From the NCBI GenBank assembly GCA_017528375.1, contig JAFXOY010000062.1, positions 16,787 through 80,786 on the forward strand: a DNA stretch of 64,000 nucleotides. The letters are read 5' to 3'. A program made the position numbers and the translations under genes. The stretch comes from Clostridia bacterium (GTDB taxonomy: Bacteria > Bacillota > Clostridia > TANB77 > CAG-508). This document shows positions 1-8,331 of this stretch, piece by piece; position 1 is the stretch's first letter; every line of letters begins with the position of its first letter. The notes under the pieces were generated by a model. The model had not been told where the DNA came from. It saw only the letters and a list, made by a program, of their open reading frames with translations, and searched no databases.

Positions 1-1
1 A

Positions 2-841
2 AACGATGAATTGAAGAAATATTTGAAGAAAGATGAGTGCCCTGAGAAGATTTTAAATGAAGCTGTGGAATACAGTTTGATGGCTGGAGGAAAAAGAATT
101 AGACCTGTACTTATAATGTCTACCTATGAGTTATTTAAGAGTGATGTTGAAAGGGTACTTCCTTTTGCTGTCGCAATGGAAATGGTACATACTTTTTCTT
201 TGATTCATGACGATTTACCTGGAATTGATAATGATGATTACAGAAGAGGTAAATTAACAAATCATAAAAAATATAATGAAGCTACTGCTATTCTTGCAGG
301 GGATAATTTGTTAAATAATGCATATAATTTAATTCTAAATGATATTAATAATAATGATGATTGTAAATTAGAAAAAATACAATCTCTTAAAGAATTATCA
401 GACGGAATTGATAGAATGATTGCTGGAGAATATGTTGATACAGAATTTGAAGGTAAAGAGATTTCTAATCAATATTTAGAATATATGCATGAAAATAAAA
501 CAGGAGCATTAATAAAAGCAAGTGTAAGAATTGGTGCGATTATGGCAGGAGCTGATGAAGAATCAATTAATAAACTTACTACATATGCTGAAAAAATAGG
601 ATTAGCTTTTCAAGTCAAAGATGACATTTTATCTGAAATTGGAGATAGTAAAGAACTTGGAAAACCTGTTGGAAATGATAGAGAAAGAGGAAAGTGTACA
701 TATACTACAAAATATGGGTTAGAAGAAGCTCAAAAAATGTTAAAAGAAATAACTGAAGATGCTGTAAATATTATTAGTTCATTTGATAATGGTGATTTCT
801 TAAAAGAACTAGCGTTATATATAGCAAACAGAAATAAATAG
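2..841 (+). CDS. ispA: Polyprenyl (farnesyl/geranylgeranyl) diphosphate synthase, 5' end cut off
   Basis: Cytoplasmic head-to-tail prenyltransferase that condenses isopentenyl diphosphate with allylic diphosphates and supplies the allylic primer for UppS. The reading frame is open to the first base of the window, and residues N-D-E-L precede the first possible TTG at 11, so the true start lies upstream. Visible motifs are GGKRIRP, the first Asp-rich motif in HDDLPGIDNDD, and the second in KDDILSEIGD. The length, about 280 residues so far, fits the roughly 290-residue family. uppS follows 15 bp later, so the two are probably co-transcribed. Product chain length (C15 or C20) cannot be told from sequence. 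Confidence 0.93.
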   Translation, partial: NDELKKYLKKDECPEKILNEAVEYSLMAGGKRIRPVLIMSTYELFKSDVERVLPFAVAMEMVHTFSLIHDDLPGIDNDDYRRGKLTNHKKYNEATAILAGDNLLNNAYNLILNDINNNDDCKLEKIQSLKELSDGIDRMIAGEYVDTEFEGKEISNQYLEYMHENKTGALIKASVRIGAIMAGADEESINKLTTYAEKIGLAFQVKDDILSEIGDSKELGKPVGNDRERGKCTYTTKYGLEEAQKMLKEITEDAVNIISSFDNGDFLKELALYIANRNK

Positions 842-856
842 CAAAGGAGTTTTTGT

Positions 857-1567
857 ATGGACGAAATAGCAAATATGCCACAGCACATTGCAATTATTAT
901 GGATGGAAACAGACGTTGGGCAAAGGAAAAAGGAATTGAAACAAAGGAAGGTCATAAAGCAGGTGCTGAAAACCTTGAAAACATTGCAAAATATTGTAAT
1001 GATATAGGCATAAAGTATTTAACTGTTTATGCGTTTTCCACAGAAAATTGGAAAAGAAGTAAAGAAGAAGTTTCTGCATTAATGCTGTTATTAAAAAACT
1101 ATCTAAAGAGATTTTCTAAAAATGCTAACAAAGAAAATATCAGAATTAAAATTTTAGGTGACATTTCTAATTTAGAAGATGGATTGAAGAAAAGTATAGA
1201 AGAAGCTGTTGAAAGAACAAAAAATGGTACAGGGCTAACATTAAATATTGCATTTAATTATGGTGGTAGAAATGAAATTACAAATGCTGTTAAAAAGATA
1301 GCATTAAAAGTTAAAAATAATGAATTAAACATTGAAGATATAAATGAAGATTTAGTAGCACAAAATATGTACACAGAAGATCAACCAGATCCAGATTTAT
1401 TAATAAGACCAGGTGGAGAATTACGTACAAGTAATTTCTTGCCATGGCAACTAGTATATTCTGAATTTTATTTTACAGATAAGTATTGGCCAGACTTCAA
1501 AAATGAAGACTTATTAGAGGCAATACAAACTTTTAACAAAAGAAATAGAAAGTTTGGAGGAAAATAA
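857..1567 (+). CDS. uppS: Isoprenyl transferase (undecaprenyl diphosphate synthase)
   Basis: Cis-prenyltransferase making the C55 lipid carrier used for peptidoglycan and surface glycans, which matters here because a Wzx/Wzy glycan cluster lies downstream. The N-terminal IIMDGNRRWA motif carries the catalytic Asp. FNYGGRNEI and the C-terminal DLLIRPGGE...SNFLPWQ, YSEFYF and WPDF blocks are all present. In the C-terminal block PGGELRTSN replaces the more usual TSGEQRISN, a conservative variant. The 236-residue length is typical. AAAGGAG lies just before the ATG. cdsA follows after a 1-base gap. Confidence 0.96.
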   Translation: MDEIANMPQHIAIIMDGNRRWAKEKGIETKEGHKAGAENLENIAKYCNDIGIKYLTVYAFSTENWKRSKEEVSALMLLLKNYLKRFSKNANKENIRIKILGDISNLEDGLKKSIEEAVERTKNGTGLTLNIAFNYGGRNEITNAVKKIALKVKNNELNIEDINEDLVAQNMYTEDQPDPDLLIRPGGELRTSNFLPWQLVYSEFYFTDKYWPDFKNEDLLEAIQTFNKRNRKFGGK

Positions 1568-1568
1568 T

Positions 1569-2372
1569 ATGAATATGAAACGTATTGCAACAAGTTTAAT
1601 TGGATTTCCAATCGTTGCGTGTGCTTTAATTTTTGGAAATAAATATGTTATAGATGTTATTTTTGCTGTTGTATCTGCAATTTCTTTGTATGAATATAAT
1701 AAAGCATTAAAACTAAAAGCAAAACCTGTATTATGGATAGGATATTTTGCATGCTTTCTAATGGCATTTATACATATAATTCCAACTCAATATTTAGGAA
1801 ATATAATAGGAATATTAATGGCTACAACAGTCTTAGTTTTATTTTTGCACGTAATAGCCACAAATATGAAAATTAATATTGTAGATATTGCATTAACATT
1901 TTTCGGAATATGCTATATAGTGATATTCTTAATGTTTATTCCAATACTTACTGGTCGTGAAAACGGTAAACTATTAGTATGGTATATTATATTTGCAGCA
2001 TGGGGAACTGATGTATTTGCATATTGTGTTGGTAGAAGAATTGGTAAGCATAAGTTTAGTGAAGTAAGCCCTAAAAAATCAATTGAAGGTTGTATAGGTG
2101 GTACATTAGGTTCACTAGTTTTTATAATAGGTTATACAGTATTTTTAAATAATCATTTTGGAATGAATATTAATTATTTATTAATTAGCGTAATTGGAAT
2201 TATATTAAGTTTAATAGGTCAAGTAGGTGATTTTTCTGCATCATCTATTAAAAGATATGTTGGAATTAAGGATTATAGCAATATTTTCCCAGGACATGGT
2301 GGAATGCTAGATAGAATAGACAGTGTAATATTTATTGCACCATTTGCATATTTTTTATTGATGTTAATTTAA
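1569..2372 (+). CDS. cdsA: Phosphatidate cytidylyltransferase (CDP-diacylglycerol synthase)
   Basis: Integral membrane enzyme that converts phosphatidic acid and CTP to CDP-diacylglycerol, the precursor of acidic phospholipids. About eight hydrophobic segments are visible. The family signature is near the C terminus: S-I-K-R, then K-D, then FPGHGGMLDRID. The frame is also open from a TTG at 1554, but the GGAGG at 1556-1560 places the start at the ATG at 1569 (267 aa). The usual Bacillota order is uppS-cdsA-dxr-rseP. Here rseP follows directly. Confidence 0.95.
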   Translation: MNMKRIATSLIGFPIVACALIFGNKYVIDVIFAVVSAISLYEYNKALKLKAKPVLWIGYFACFLMAFIHIIPTQYLGNIIGILMATTVLVLFLHVIATNMKINIVDIALTFFGICYIVIFLMFIPILTGRENGKLLVWYIIFAAWGTDVFAYCVGRRIGKHKFSEVSPKKSIEGCIGGTLGSLVFIIGYTVFLNNHFGMNINYLLISVIGIILSLIGQVGDFSASSIKRYVGIKDYSNIFPGHGGMLDRIDSVIFIAPFAYFLLMLI

Positions 2373-2387
2373 ATTGGAGGAATTATT

Positions 2388-3116
2388 TTGGGATTTATTA
2401 TAAGTGCAATAAAAATAATTTTTTTATTAGGATTTCTTATATTAATTCATGAAAGTGGTCACTTTTTTGTAGCTAAATTATGCAAGATAAGAGTTAATGA
2501 ATTTGCAATAGGATTTGGACCTACTATTTTTAAAAAGCAAGGCAAGGTTACTAAATATGCTCTTCGTTTGATACCTCTAGGTGGATTTGTCAGCATGGAG
2601 GGAGAAGAAGAACGTTCAACTAAAGAAGGATCATTCAGTGAAGCAAGCATAATTAAAAGAATAGCTATTGTAATGGCAGGTGGATTAGTAAATATTATTT
2701 TTGCATTAATAATGTTTTGGGTTTTATCTGTAATTGCAATAGGATTTAAAGATTCTTTTTCTAACGTTGGATTTTTTATTAAGGAAACTATAAAAAATGT
2801 AATTCAAATATTTACCGGAAAAGTAACAGTGGATGATATGGTTGGACCTGTTGGAATTTCTAATGTTATATCAAAAACATCTGGTTTATTTGATTTTGTT
2901 TATATAATGACAATTATTTCATTATCACTTGGAGTAACAAATTTATTACCATTTCCACCACTTGATGGAGGAAAGGTTGTATTGCTTATTATTGAAGCAA
3001 TTAGAAAGAAACCATTAAGTCAAAAGGTAGAAGTTGCAATACAGTCAGTTGGTTTTCTTGCGTTGATTACGTTATCAATTTTTGTTACTTATAATGATAT
3101 TTTGAAAATTAGATAA
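2388..3116 (+). CDS. rseP: Site-2 intramembrane metalloprotease, RseP/RasP-like, without PDZ domain
   Basis: M50 zinc protease expected to cleave membrane substrates such as anti-sigma factors and leftover signal peptides. HExxH is in LIHESGHFFVAK at the N terminus. The C-terminal zinc-ligand motif is NLLPFPPLDGG. The start is TTG, supported by GGAGG seven bases upstream. It is only 242 residues, against about 340-450 for RseP/RasP. After the MAGGLVNIIFAL helix only a short linker precedes the FFIKETIKNV and FTGK segment, so the periplasmic PDZ domain is missing. The frame is intact, so this is a compact form rather than a truncation. Last gene of the lipid operon. Confidence 0.88.
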   Translation: MGFIISAIKIIFLLGFLILIHESGHFFVAKLCKIRVNEFAIGFGPTIFKKQGKVTKYALRLIPLGGFVSMEGEEERSTKEGSFSEASIIKRIAIVMAGGLVNIIFALIMFWVLSVIAIGFKDSFSNVGFFIKETIKNVIQIFTGKVTVDDMVGPVGISNVISKTSGLFDFVYIMTIISLSLGVTNLLPFPPLDGGKVVLLIIEAIRKKPLSQKVEVAIQSVGFLALITLSIFVTYNDILKIR

Positions 3117-3128
3117 ATACTATTTAGG

Positions 3129-3175
3129 CTATAAAAAAATAAGATTATCGTTTTGATAATCTTATTTTTTTATAG
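3129..3175. terminator. Bidirectional rho-independent terminator
   Basis: A perfect 21-bp inverted repeat with a five-base loop, A-rich on the left and T-rich on the right, lies between the converging rseP and HerA-like genes. It can serve both strands. Confidence 0.9.
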
Positions 3176-3184
3176 TATTTAAAT

Positions 3185-4747
3185 TTACTTAAATAAATTT
3201 TTAATTATTTCAGTTCCAATTTTTCTTCCTATAGAACCTAATGCAGAGTTAACAACTCTTCCTCCAGCTTTACCTAATTTATATTGAGGTGAATTTTTTC
3301 TTGCTTTTTCAGCTTCTTTTTCCGCAGCTTTTTTAGCTCTTTCTTCTTCACGTTTAGCCTTTTCATCAGCACGCTCTTGTTCTTTTTGAGCTTTTTCTTC
3401 GGCTTTAGCTTGCTTTTCTTGTTCTTTTTGTCGTAAAGCTTCTTGTTCAGCTTCTCTTTTTTGATTTATTTCTTCACTTAATATTTCAAATGCAGAAACA
3501 TTATCAATTAAAGTATCATATTTGCCTTGATAAATGCTTCTTGAAATAACCATAAGTCTCATTGCATCATCTAAAGCACCCATTTGACTTTGTGGTGGCA
3601 GAATAGTTGCTTTTTCAACAACACTTGGTTCACCGGCTTCATTTACAAAAGAAATTAATGCTTCACCAGTTCCTAAATTTAAAATTGCTTCTTCTGTATC
3701 AAAAGCAGGGTTAGCTCTATAAGAATTTGCAACAGCTTTAACAATTTTTTGCTCAGCAGGAGTATATGCTCTTAAATTATGTTGAACTCTATTTCCAAGT
3801 TGTGCAAGAATTTCGTCTGGTATGTCATTAGGAGATTGAGAAATAAAGTAAACTCCAACACCTTTTGATCTTATTAATTTTATAATTTGAACAACACTTG
3901 CTTTTATATATTCTGGTAAATCATCAAATAATAAATGAGCTTCATCAAAGAAGAATATCATTTTAGGTTTATCTAAATCTCCAACTTCAGGAAGATTGTT
4001 ATTCATAGAAGTTAACAACCATAATAAGAAACTTGCATATAATTTTGGTTGTTTAAATAATTCAACTGCATGTAATATGTTAATATTTCCAAGTCCAGCT
4101 TCATTTGTTTGGAAAAGGTCTTTAAGATCAATATCTGGTTCACCAAAGAAATAATTACCACCTTGTTCTTCTAGCATAAGTAAGCTTCTTTGAATAGTTC
4201 CAACACTTTGAGAGGCAACATTTCCATAACTTACAGTATATTCTTTGCTATTTTCTGCAACATATTGTAAAAGAAGTCTTAAATCTTTTAAGTCAATTAA
4301 CTTATAATTATTTTCTTTTGAAATTTTAAATACTAAAGCCAAAACACCTTCTTGAGTTTCATTAAGACCTAACATTCTAGATAAAATAGTAGGACCAACA
4401 CTTTCAAGAGTAGTTCTTATAGGATGGCCGTTTTTAGCAAAAACATCCCAAAATACGGTTGGAAATCCTTTGAATTGAAAATCTGTTATTCCAAGCTTAT
4501 CTAATCTTTTTTGAATGTTTTCATTGTTTTCTCCAGGAAGACAAGTTGCAGCTAAATCGCCTTTGATATCAGCAAGAAATACTGGTACTCCAGCACTTGA
4601 AAAACTTTCTGCCATAACTTTTAGAGTAATTGTTTTACCACTTCCAGAAGCTCCTGTAATTAAACCATGTCTGTTTGCTTTGTCTGGAAGAATGAATAAT
4701 TCCTTGTCATTTGATTTTCCAACTAAAATCTTATTATCTAATAACAT
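3185..4747 (-). CDS. HerA/TrwB-like ATPase, DUF853 family
   Basis: Cytoplasmic P-loop ATPase of the HerA-FtsK superfamily (DUF853, YjgR type). The exact cellular role of the family is not settled. Walker A is GASGSGKT at about residues 32-39, Walker B is MIFFFDEAHLLF, and a downstream R-rich motif (IKLIRSKGVGVYFISQSP) is typical of the family. The last 110 residues hold a K/E/A-rich coiled coil and a basic amphipathic tail. The frame continues 17 codons upstream of the chosen start, but TAAAGGAG immediately precedes the internal ATG (MLLDNKIL), giving 520 aa. It is a single-gene unit on the minus strand. Confidence 0.88.
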   Translation of the reverse strand: MLLDNKILVGKSNDKELFILPDKANRHGLITGASGSGKTITLKVMAESFSSAGVPVFLADIKGDLAATCLPGENNENIQKRLDKLGITDFQFKGFPTVFWDVFAKNGHPIRTTLESVGPTILSRMLGLNETQEGVLALVFKISKENNYKLIDLKDLRLLLQYVAENSKEYTVSYGNVASQSVGTIQRSLLMLEEQGGNYFFGEPDIDLKDLFQTNEAGLGNINILHAVELFKQPKLYASFLLWLLTSMNNNLPEVGDLDKPKMIFFFDEAHLLFDDLPEYIKASVVQIIKLIRSKGVGVYFISQSPNDIPDEILAQLGNRVQHNLRAYTPAEQKIVKAVANSYRANPAFDTEEAILNLGTGEALISFVNEAGEPSVVEKATILPPQSQMGALDDAMRLMVISRSIYQGKYDTLIDNVSAFEILSEEINQKREAEQEALRQKEQEKQAKAEEKAQKEQERADEKAKREEERAKKAAEKEAEKARKNSPQYKLGKAGGRVVNSALGSIGRKIGTEIIKNLFK

Positions 4748-4923
4748 ATTAATTTCTCCTTTACATGATATTTGTTTATATAATAAACTGTTAACCATAT
4801 TTTACCGAATTTTTGCAAATTTTTCAAGATATTATGGGGAAAAATAATTATATTAAAATCTTTTATTTTTGAATTATTTATGATATAGTACATTATGTAA
4901 GAATAATTAGGAGGTATCTATTT

Positions 4924-5607
4924 ATGGATTATATGATTACAGATTATGGATTAATTTTAATATCAATGGCAATAGCAATGTTTGCTCAATTTTATATAAA
5001 TCACAATTATAAAAAATATTCAAAAGAAGAAGGTAGAAATGGTGTTTCTGGTTATGAAGCAGCAAGAAGAATTTTGGATAATAATGGATTAGAAAATGTG
5101 GAAATTAATCAAGTTCAAGGAACTTTATCAGATTTTTATGATCCAAGAAATAAAACAGTTAACTTATCAACAGATATTTATAATGGCAGAACTGTTGCAG
5201 CTGTTAGTGTTGCAGCACATGAATGCGGGCATGCTATACAAGATAAAAATGGATATTTATTCTTGAGAATGAGAAGAGCAATAATACCAGTTGTAAATCT
5301 TGCATCTTATGCGGGATATTTTGCTGTATTAATTGGTTTATTTTTCTCATCATTGTTATTGTTACGAATAGGTATTTTAATGGAAGTTATAATCTTTTTA
5401 TTCCAAGTAATTACATTGCCTGTAGAATTTAATGCATCAAACAGAGGATTAAAGCAAATAAAAGAATTAAATCTATTAGAGAAAGATGAATATTATGGTG
5501 GAAAGAAAATGCTTACATCAGCTGCGTTAACTTATGTCGCTGGCGTTGTAAGTGCTTTAATTCAAGTTCTAAGATTGGCGTTACTTTTGAGAAGAAGAAA
5601 TGATTAA
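4924..5607 (+). CDS. YugP-type membrane zinc metallopeptidase
   Basis: Predicted neutral zinc metallopeptidase of the YugP family (putative Zn-dependent protease). It has an N-terminal membrane helix, a soluble segment with AAHECGHAIQ (HExxH at about residues 99-103), then two or three hydrophobic helices and a basic tail (LLRRRND). Length 227 aa fits the family. AGGAGGT lies just upstream of the ATG. Substrates are unknown. It stands alone between a minus-strand ATPase and the S66 peptidase. Confidence 0.85.
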   Translation: MDYMITDYGLILISMAIAMFAQFYINHNYKKYSKEEGRNGVSGYEAARRILDNNGLENVEINQVQGTLSDFYDPRNKTVNLSTDIYNGRTVAAVSVAAHECGHAIQDKNGYLFLRMRRAIIPVVNLASYAGYFAVLIGLFFSSLLLLRIGILMEVIIFLFQVITLPVEFNASNRGLKQIKELNLLEKDEYYGGKKMLTSAALTYVAGVVSALIQVLRLALLLRRRND

Positions 5608-5675
5608 TTTGTTAGAATAATTGGAACAATCTTGGAACGTGTACCAAATTGTACCAAAAAGGGGAGAGGAAAAAT

Positions 5676-6689
5676 ATGATTTATCCGGATTTTTTAAGAA
5701 ATGGTGATTGCATAGGTGTTCCAGCACCTTCAAGTGGTGCTTATGATGAATTCCATGTAAAAAGATATGAAAATTCAAAGAAGAAAATGGAAAATATGGG
5801 TTATAGATGTGTTTTGTCAAAAAATATAAATATATCTGATAAATGCAGAAGTGCATCAGCAGAAGAAAGAGCCGAAGAAATTAACAAAATGTTTGAAGAC
5901 GAAAATATCAATATGATTATGTGTGCTGCTGGTGGCGAGTTTTTGGTTGAAATGTTGCCATATGTCAAGTTTGAAAAAATACTTGAGCATCCTAAATTTG
6001 TTCAAGGATTTTCTGATCCAACGGGACTATTATTTCCGATAACAACTAAATATGACATTGCTACAATTTATGGAAATAATTTCACCGAATATGGTGCAGA
6101 AGAATACGATAGAAGTGTTACCGAAAATTTGGAAATATTGCAAGGAAATTTAATTGAACAAGAAAATTATGAAATGTTTGAAAATGAAAGAGCAGAAAGC
6201 GTTACAGGTTTAGAAGGATATAATTTTACAGACAAAGTAGAATGGAAAGTTTTAAATGAAACAAGTGCAACGATGAATGGCAGAATTATTGGAGGATGTC
6301 TAGATTTAATTACAGAACTTGCTGGGACTAAATATGATGGAACATCTCAATTTATCGAAAAATATAAAGAAGATGGAATAATTTGGTATTTTGATAATTG
6401 CGAATTATCAATGGAAGAATTAATACGTACATTTTGGAAATTAAATGAATTAGGCTATTTCAAATATACGAAAGGAATTATATTTGGAAGAAGTGGAAAC
6501 AACAATTCTTATTTAGGTTATACAGTTGAAGAGGCATTAAAGGATAGTGTTATAAGTAAACTTGGTTTTCCAATTATTTATGATGCAGATGTATCTCACA
6601 AAGGTCCATGCTTAACAATAATAAACGGTGCAATTGCAACTATTGAATGCAAAGAAGGAAAAGGAAAAATTAGTTTTGAATTAAAATGA
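5676..6689 (+). CDS. S66-family peptidase (LD-carboxypeptidase / MccF-like)
   Basis: Serine peptidase family S66, which includes cytoplasmic murein LD-carboxypeptidases and microcin C immunity proteins. Visible are the N-terminal GDCIGVPAPSSG, the nucleophile elbow GFSDPTG (Ser near residue 113), IIGGCLDLI, the Glu in FDNCELSMEE, and a C-terminal SHKGP with the catalytic His. The frame opens at a TTG at 5649, but GGGGAGAGG just before the ATG at 5676 fixes the start (337 aa). Whether it acts on murein or on a peptide-nucleotide is undecided. Members shaped like this are often annotated MccF-like. Confidence 0.85.
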   Translation: MIYPDFLRNGDCIGVPAPSSGAYDEFHVKRYENSKKKMENMGYRCVLSKNINISDKCRSASAEERAEEINKMFEDENINMIMCAAGGEFLVEMLPYVKFEKILEHPKFVQGFSDPTGLLFPITTKYDIATIYGNNFTEYGAEEYDRSVTENLEILQGNLIEQENYEMFENERAESVTGLEGYNFTDKVEWKVLNETSATMNGRIIGGCLDLITELAGTKYDGTSQFIEKYKEDGIIWYFDNCELSMEELIRTFWKLNELGYFKYTKGIIFGRSGNNNSYLGYTVEEALKDSVISKLGFPIIYDADVSHKGPCLTIINGAIATIECKEGKGKISFELK

Positions 6690-6719
6690 CACATTGATTG
6701 AAAAGAAAGGAAGTTTAAT

Positions 6720-7220
6720 ATGAAAATTAATATAGTAATGGTTGAACCAGAAATACCACAGAATACAGGAAATATAGCTAGAACATGTGCTGCAACAGGT
6801 GCAAAATTGCATTTGGTAAAACCATTAGGTTTTGAAATTACAGACAAGTACTTAAAAAGAGCTGGTTTAGATTATTGGGACAAACTTGATATTGAAGAAC
6901 ACGAATCATTGCAAGATTTTTTAAATAAATATAAACCAGAAGAAAACAACATGTATTATGCATCAACAAAAGCAACACATTGCTACAGTGATGTTGACTA
7001 TAGCAATTTTGATGAAGTTTTTATTTTATTCGGAAAAGAGACAAAAGGTTTACCAGAGGATTTACTACAAAAGTATATTCAAAACACTATAAGAATTCCG
7101 ATGAGACATAATTTAAGGTCTTTGAATTTGTCTAATTCTGTTAATATTATTTTATATGAGGTTTTAAGACAAGTGAATTTTGATGGATTAGAGGAAACCA
7201 GCAAATATTTTGGAATTTAG
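6720..7220 (+). CDS. trmL: tRNA (cytidine(34)-2'-O)-methyltransferase
   Basis: SPOUT-fold methyltransferase that 2'-O-methylates the wobble base of tRNA-Leu isoacceptors. MVEPEIPQNTGNIARTCAA is the family N terminus. The knotted C-terminal part shows LFGKETKGLPEDLL, IRIPM and SLNLSNSVNIILYEVLRQ. The 166-aa length is typical. The gene ends at 7220, immediately followed by a palindromic repeat element. Confidence 0.94.
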   Translation: MKINIVMVEPEIPQNTGNIARTCAATGAKLHLVKPLGFEITDKYLKRAGLDYWDKLDIEEHESLQDFLNKYKPEENNMYYASTKATHCYSDVDYSNFDEVFILFGKETKGLPEDLLQKYIQNTIRIPMRHNLRSLNLSNSVNIILYEVLRQVNFDGLEETSKYFGI

Positions 7221-7223
7221 TCA

Positions 7224-7325
7224 AACAAGACTGTCCCTTTTTGTGTCAAAAATGTCCCATTCCGGGACGGACTCATTTTGGGACATTTTTGACCCAAAAT
7301 GAGTCCGTCCCCAAATGTGTCAAAG
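7224..7325. repeat. Dispersed GGGACGG palindromic element, copy 1
   Basis: Non-coding element between trmL and the PHP gene. GGGACGGACTCATTTTGGG (7264-7282) pairs perfectly with its complement at 7293-7311 around a 10-base loop. A second, mutually exclusive pairing exists between 7245-7258 and 7280-7293. Short TGTGTCA tracts flank it. The same modules recur at 9880-9945, 23767-23831 and 34746-34815. The style resembles REP-type elements mobilised by Y1 transposases, but no such transposase is in the window. Confidence 0.85.
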
Positions 7326-7338
7326 AAAGGAGAAATAA

Positions 7339-8217
7339 ATGATTGATTTACATATTCATTCAAAGTATTCATTTGATGGATCAGATGAATTGATAAAAAT
7401 TTTAAAAAAAGCTGAAGAGTTGAAATTAAGCTATATATCTATAACAGATCACAATAATACAGATGCTTATTACGAGTTTGAAAATCTAAATATAAAAGAT
7501 TATTATTCAGGGAAAATAATTCCTGGAATTGAAATAAATTCGAAAGCTGCAGGAGTTCCAATTGAAATTTTGGGATATAATTTTGACTATAAAAAAATGA
7601 ATGAAAATATGAAAAAAATTATGATATCACCTGAAGAGAGAACAAAAGTTGAATTTAAAAGATTAATAGAAAATTGTAAGAATTATGGAATTAAATTAGA
7701 TGATGATATTGCTGAAAAGTTTGATTATAGCGAATTTGCTTCAGGATATGTACATAGAAACATGAAAAAATACGAAGAAAATAAAGGTAAAATAAATGAT
7801 AGATCATGGGAAAGCAGTCGTGATTTTTATAGAGATTATATGTCAAACCCAGACACACCATTATTTGTAAAAGCTGATGATTTAGTTCCAGATTTAGATA
7901 CAGCAATTAATAGTGTCTTAGATGCTGGTGGAGTAGTTTTTATACCTCATATATATGAATATCGTGATAATACACCAAGAGTTTTAGAATGCCTATTAAA
8001 AACAAAAAATATTACAGGGTTTGAATGCTATTATACAACATTCACCAAAGAGCAACACGGTTATATTTTAAATCTATGCAAAAACAATAATTATTTTATT
8101 TCAGGAGGTTCTGACTACCATGGAGATAGAAAGCCTGATACATTTTTAGGTATAGGACATGGTAATTTAGAAATTCCTGATGAGATTGTAATTCCGTGGG
8201 GAAAAGAAATATTTTAA
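7339..8217 (+). CDS. PHP-domain metal-dependent phosphoesterase
   Basis: PHP (polymerase and histidinol phosphatase) fold enzyme, probably a soluble phosphoesterase acting on small phosphorylated molecules. Metal-binding motifs are DLHIHSKYSFDG at the N terminus, SITDHNN, GIEIN, FIPHIYEY in the middle and GGSDYHGDRK near the end. Length 292 aa. GAAAGGAG precedes the ATG directly after the repeat element. Similar proteins (TrpH/YciV) hydrolyse nucleoside 3',5'-bisphosphates or short RNAs. I would not assign that here. Confidence 0.85.
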   Translation: MIDLHIHSKYSFDGSDELIKILKKAEELKLSYISITDHNNTDAYYEFENLNIKDYYSGKIIPGIEINSKAAGVPIEILGYNFDYKKMNENMKKIMISPEERTKVEFKRLIENCKNYGIKLDDDIAEKFDYSEFASGYVHRNMKKYEENKGKINDRSWESSRDFYRDYMSNPDTPLFVKADDLVPDLDTAINSVLDAGGVVFIPHIYEYRDNTPRVLECLLKTKNITGFECYYTTFTKEQHGYILNLCKNNNYFISGGSDYHGDRKPDTFLGIGHGNLEIPDEIVIPWGKEIF

Positions 8218-8246
8218 ATGTTTGTAGAATTATGTCAAATAATTTG

Positions 8247-8275
8247 TTGACAAAACAATTTTAGCAAAGTACAAT
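8247..8275 (+). promoter_or_regulatory. Sigma-A promoter for the kinase-like gene
   Basis: TTGACA at 8247-8252, 17-bp spacer, TACAAT at 8270-8275, followed by AAGGGGGAA before the start codon. This gives the atypical gene its own promoter. Confidence 0.75.
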
Positions 8276-8331
8276 GAGCATAACTCGAATATCCACAATC
8301 ATTTCAATTCTTAATTAAGGGGGAATGAGTA

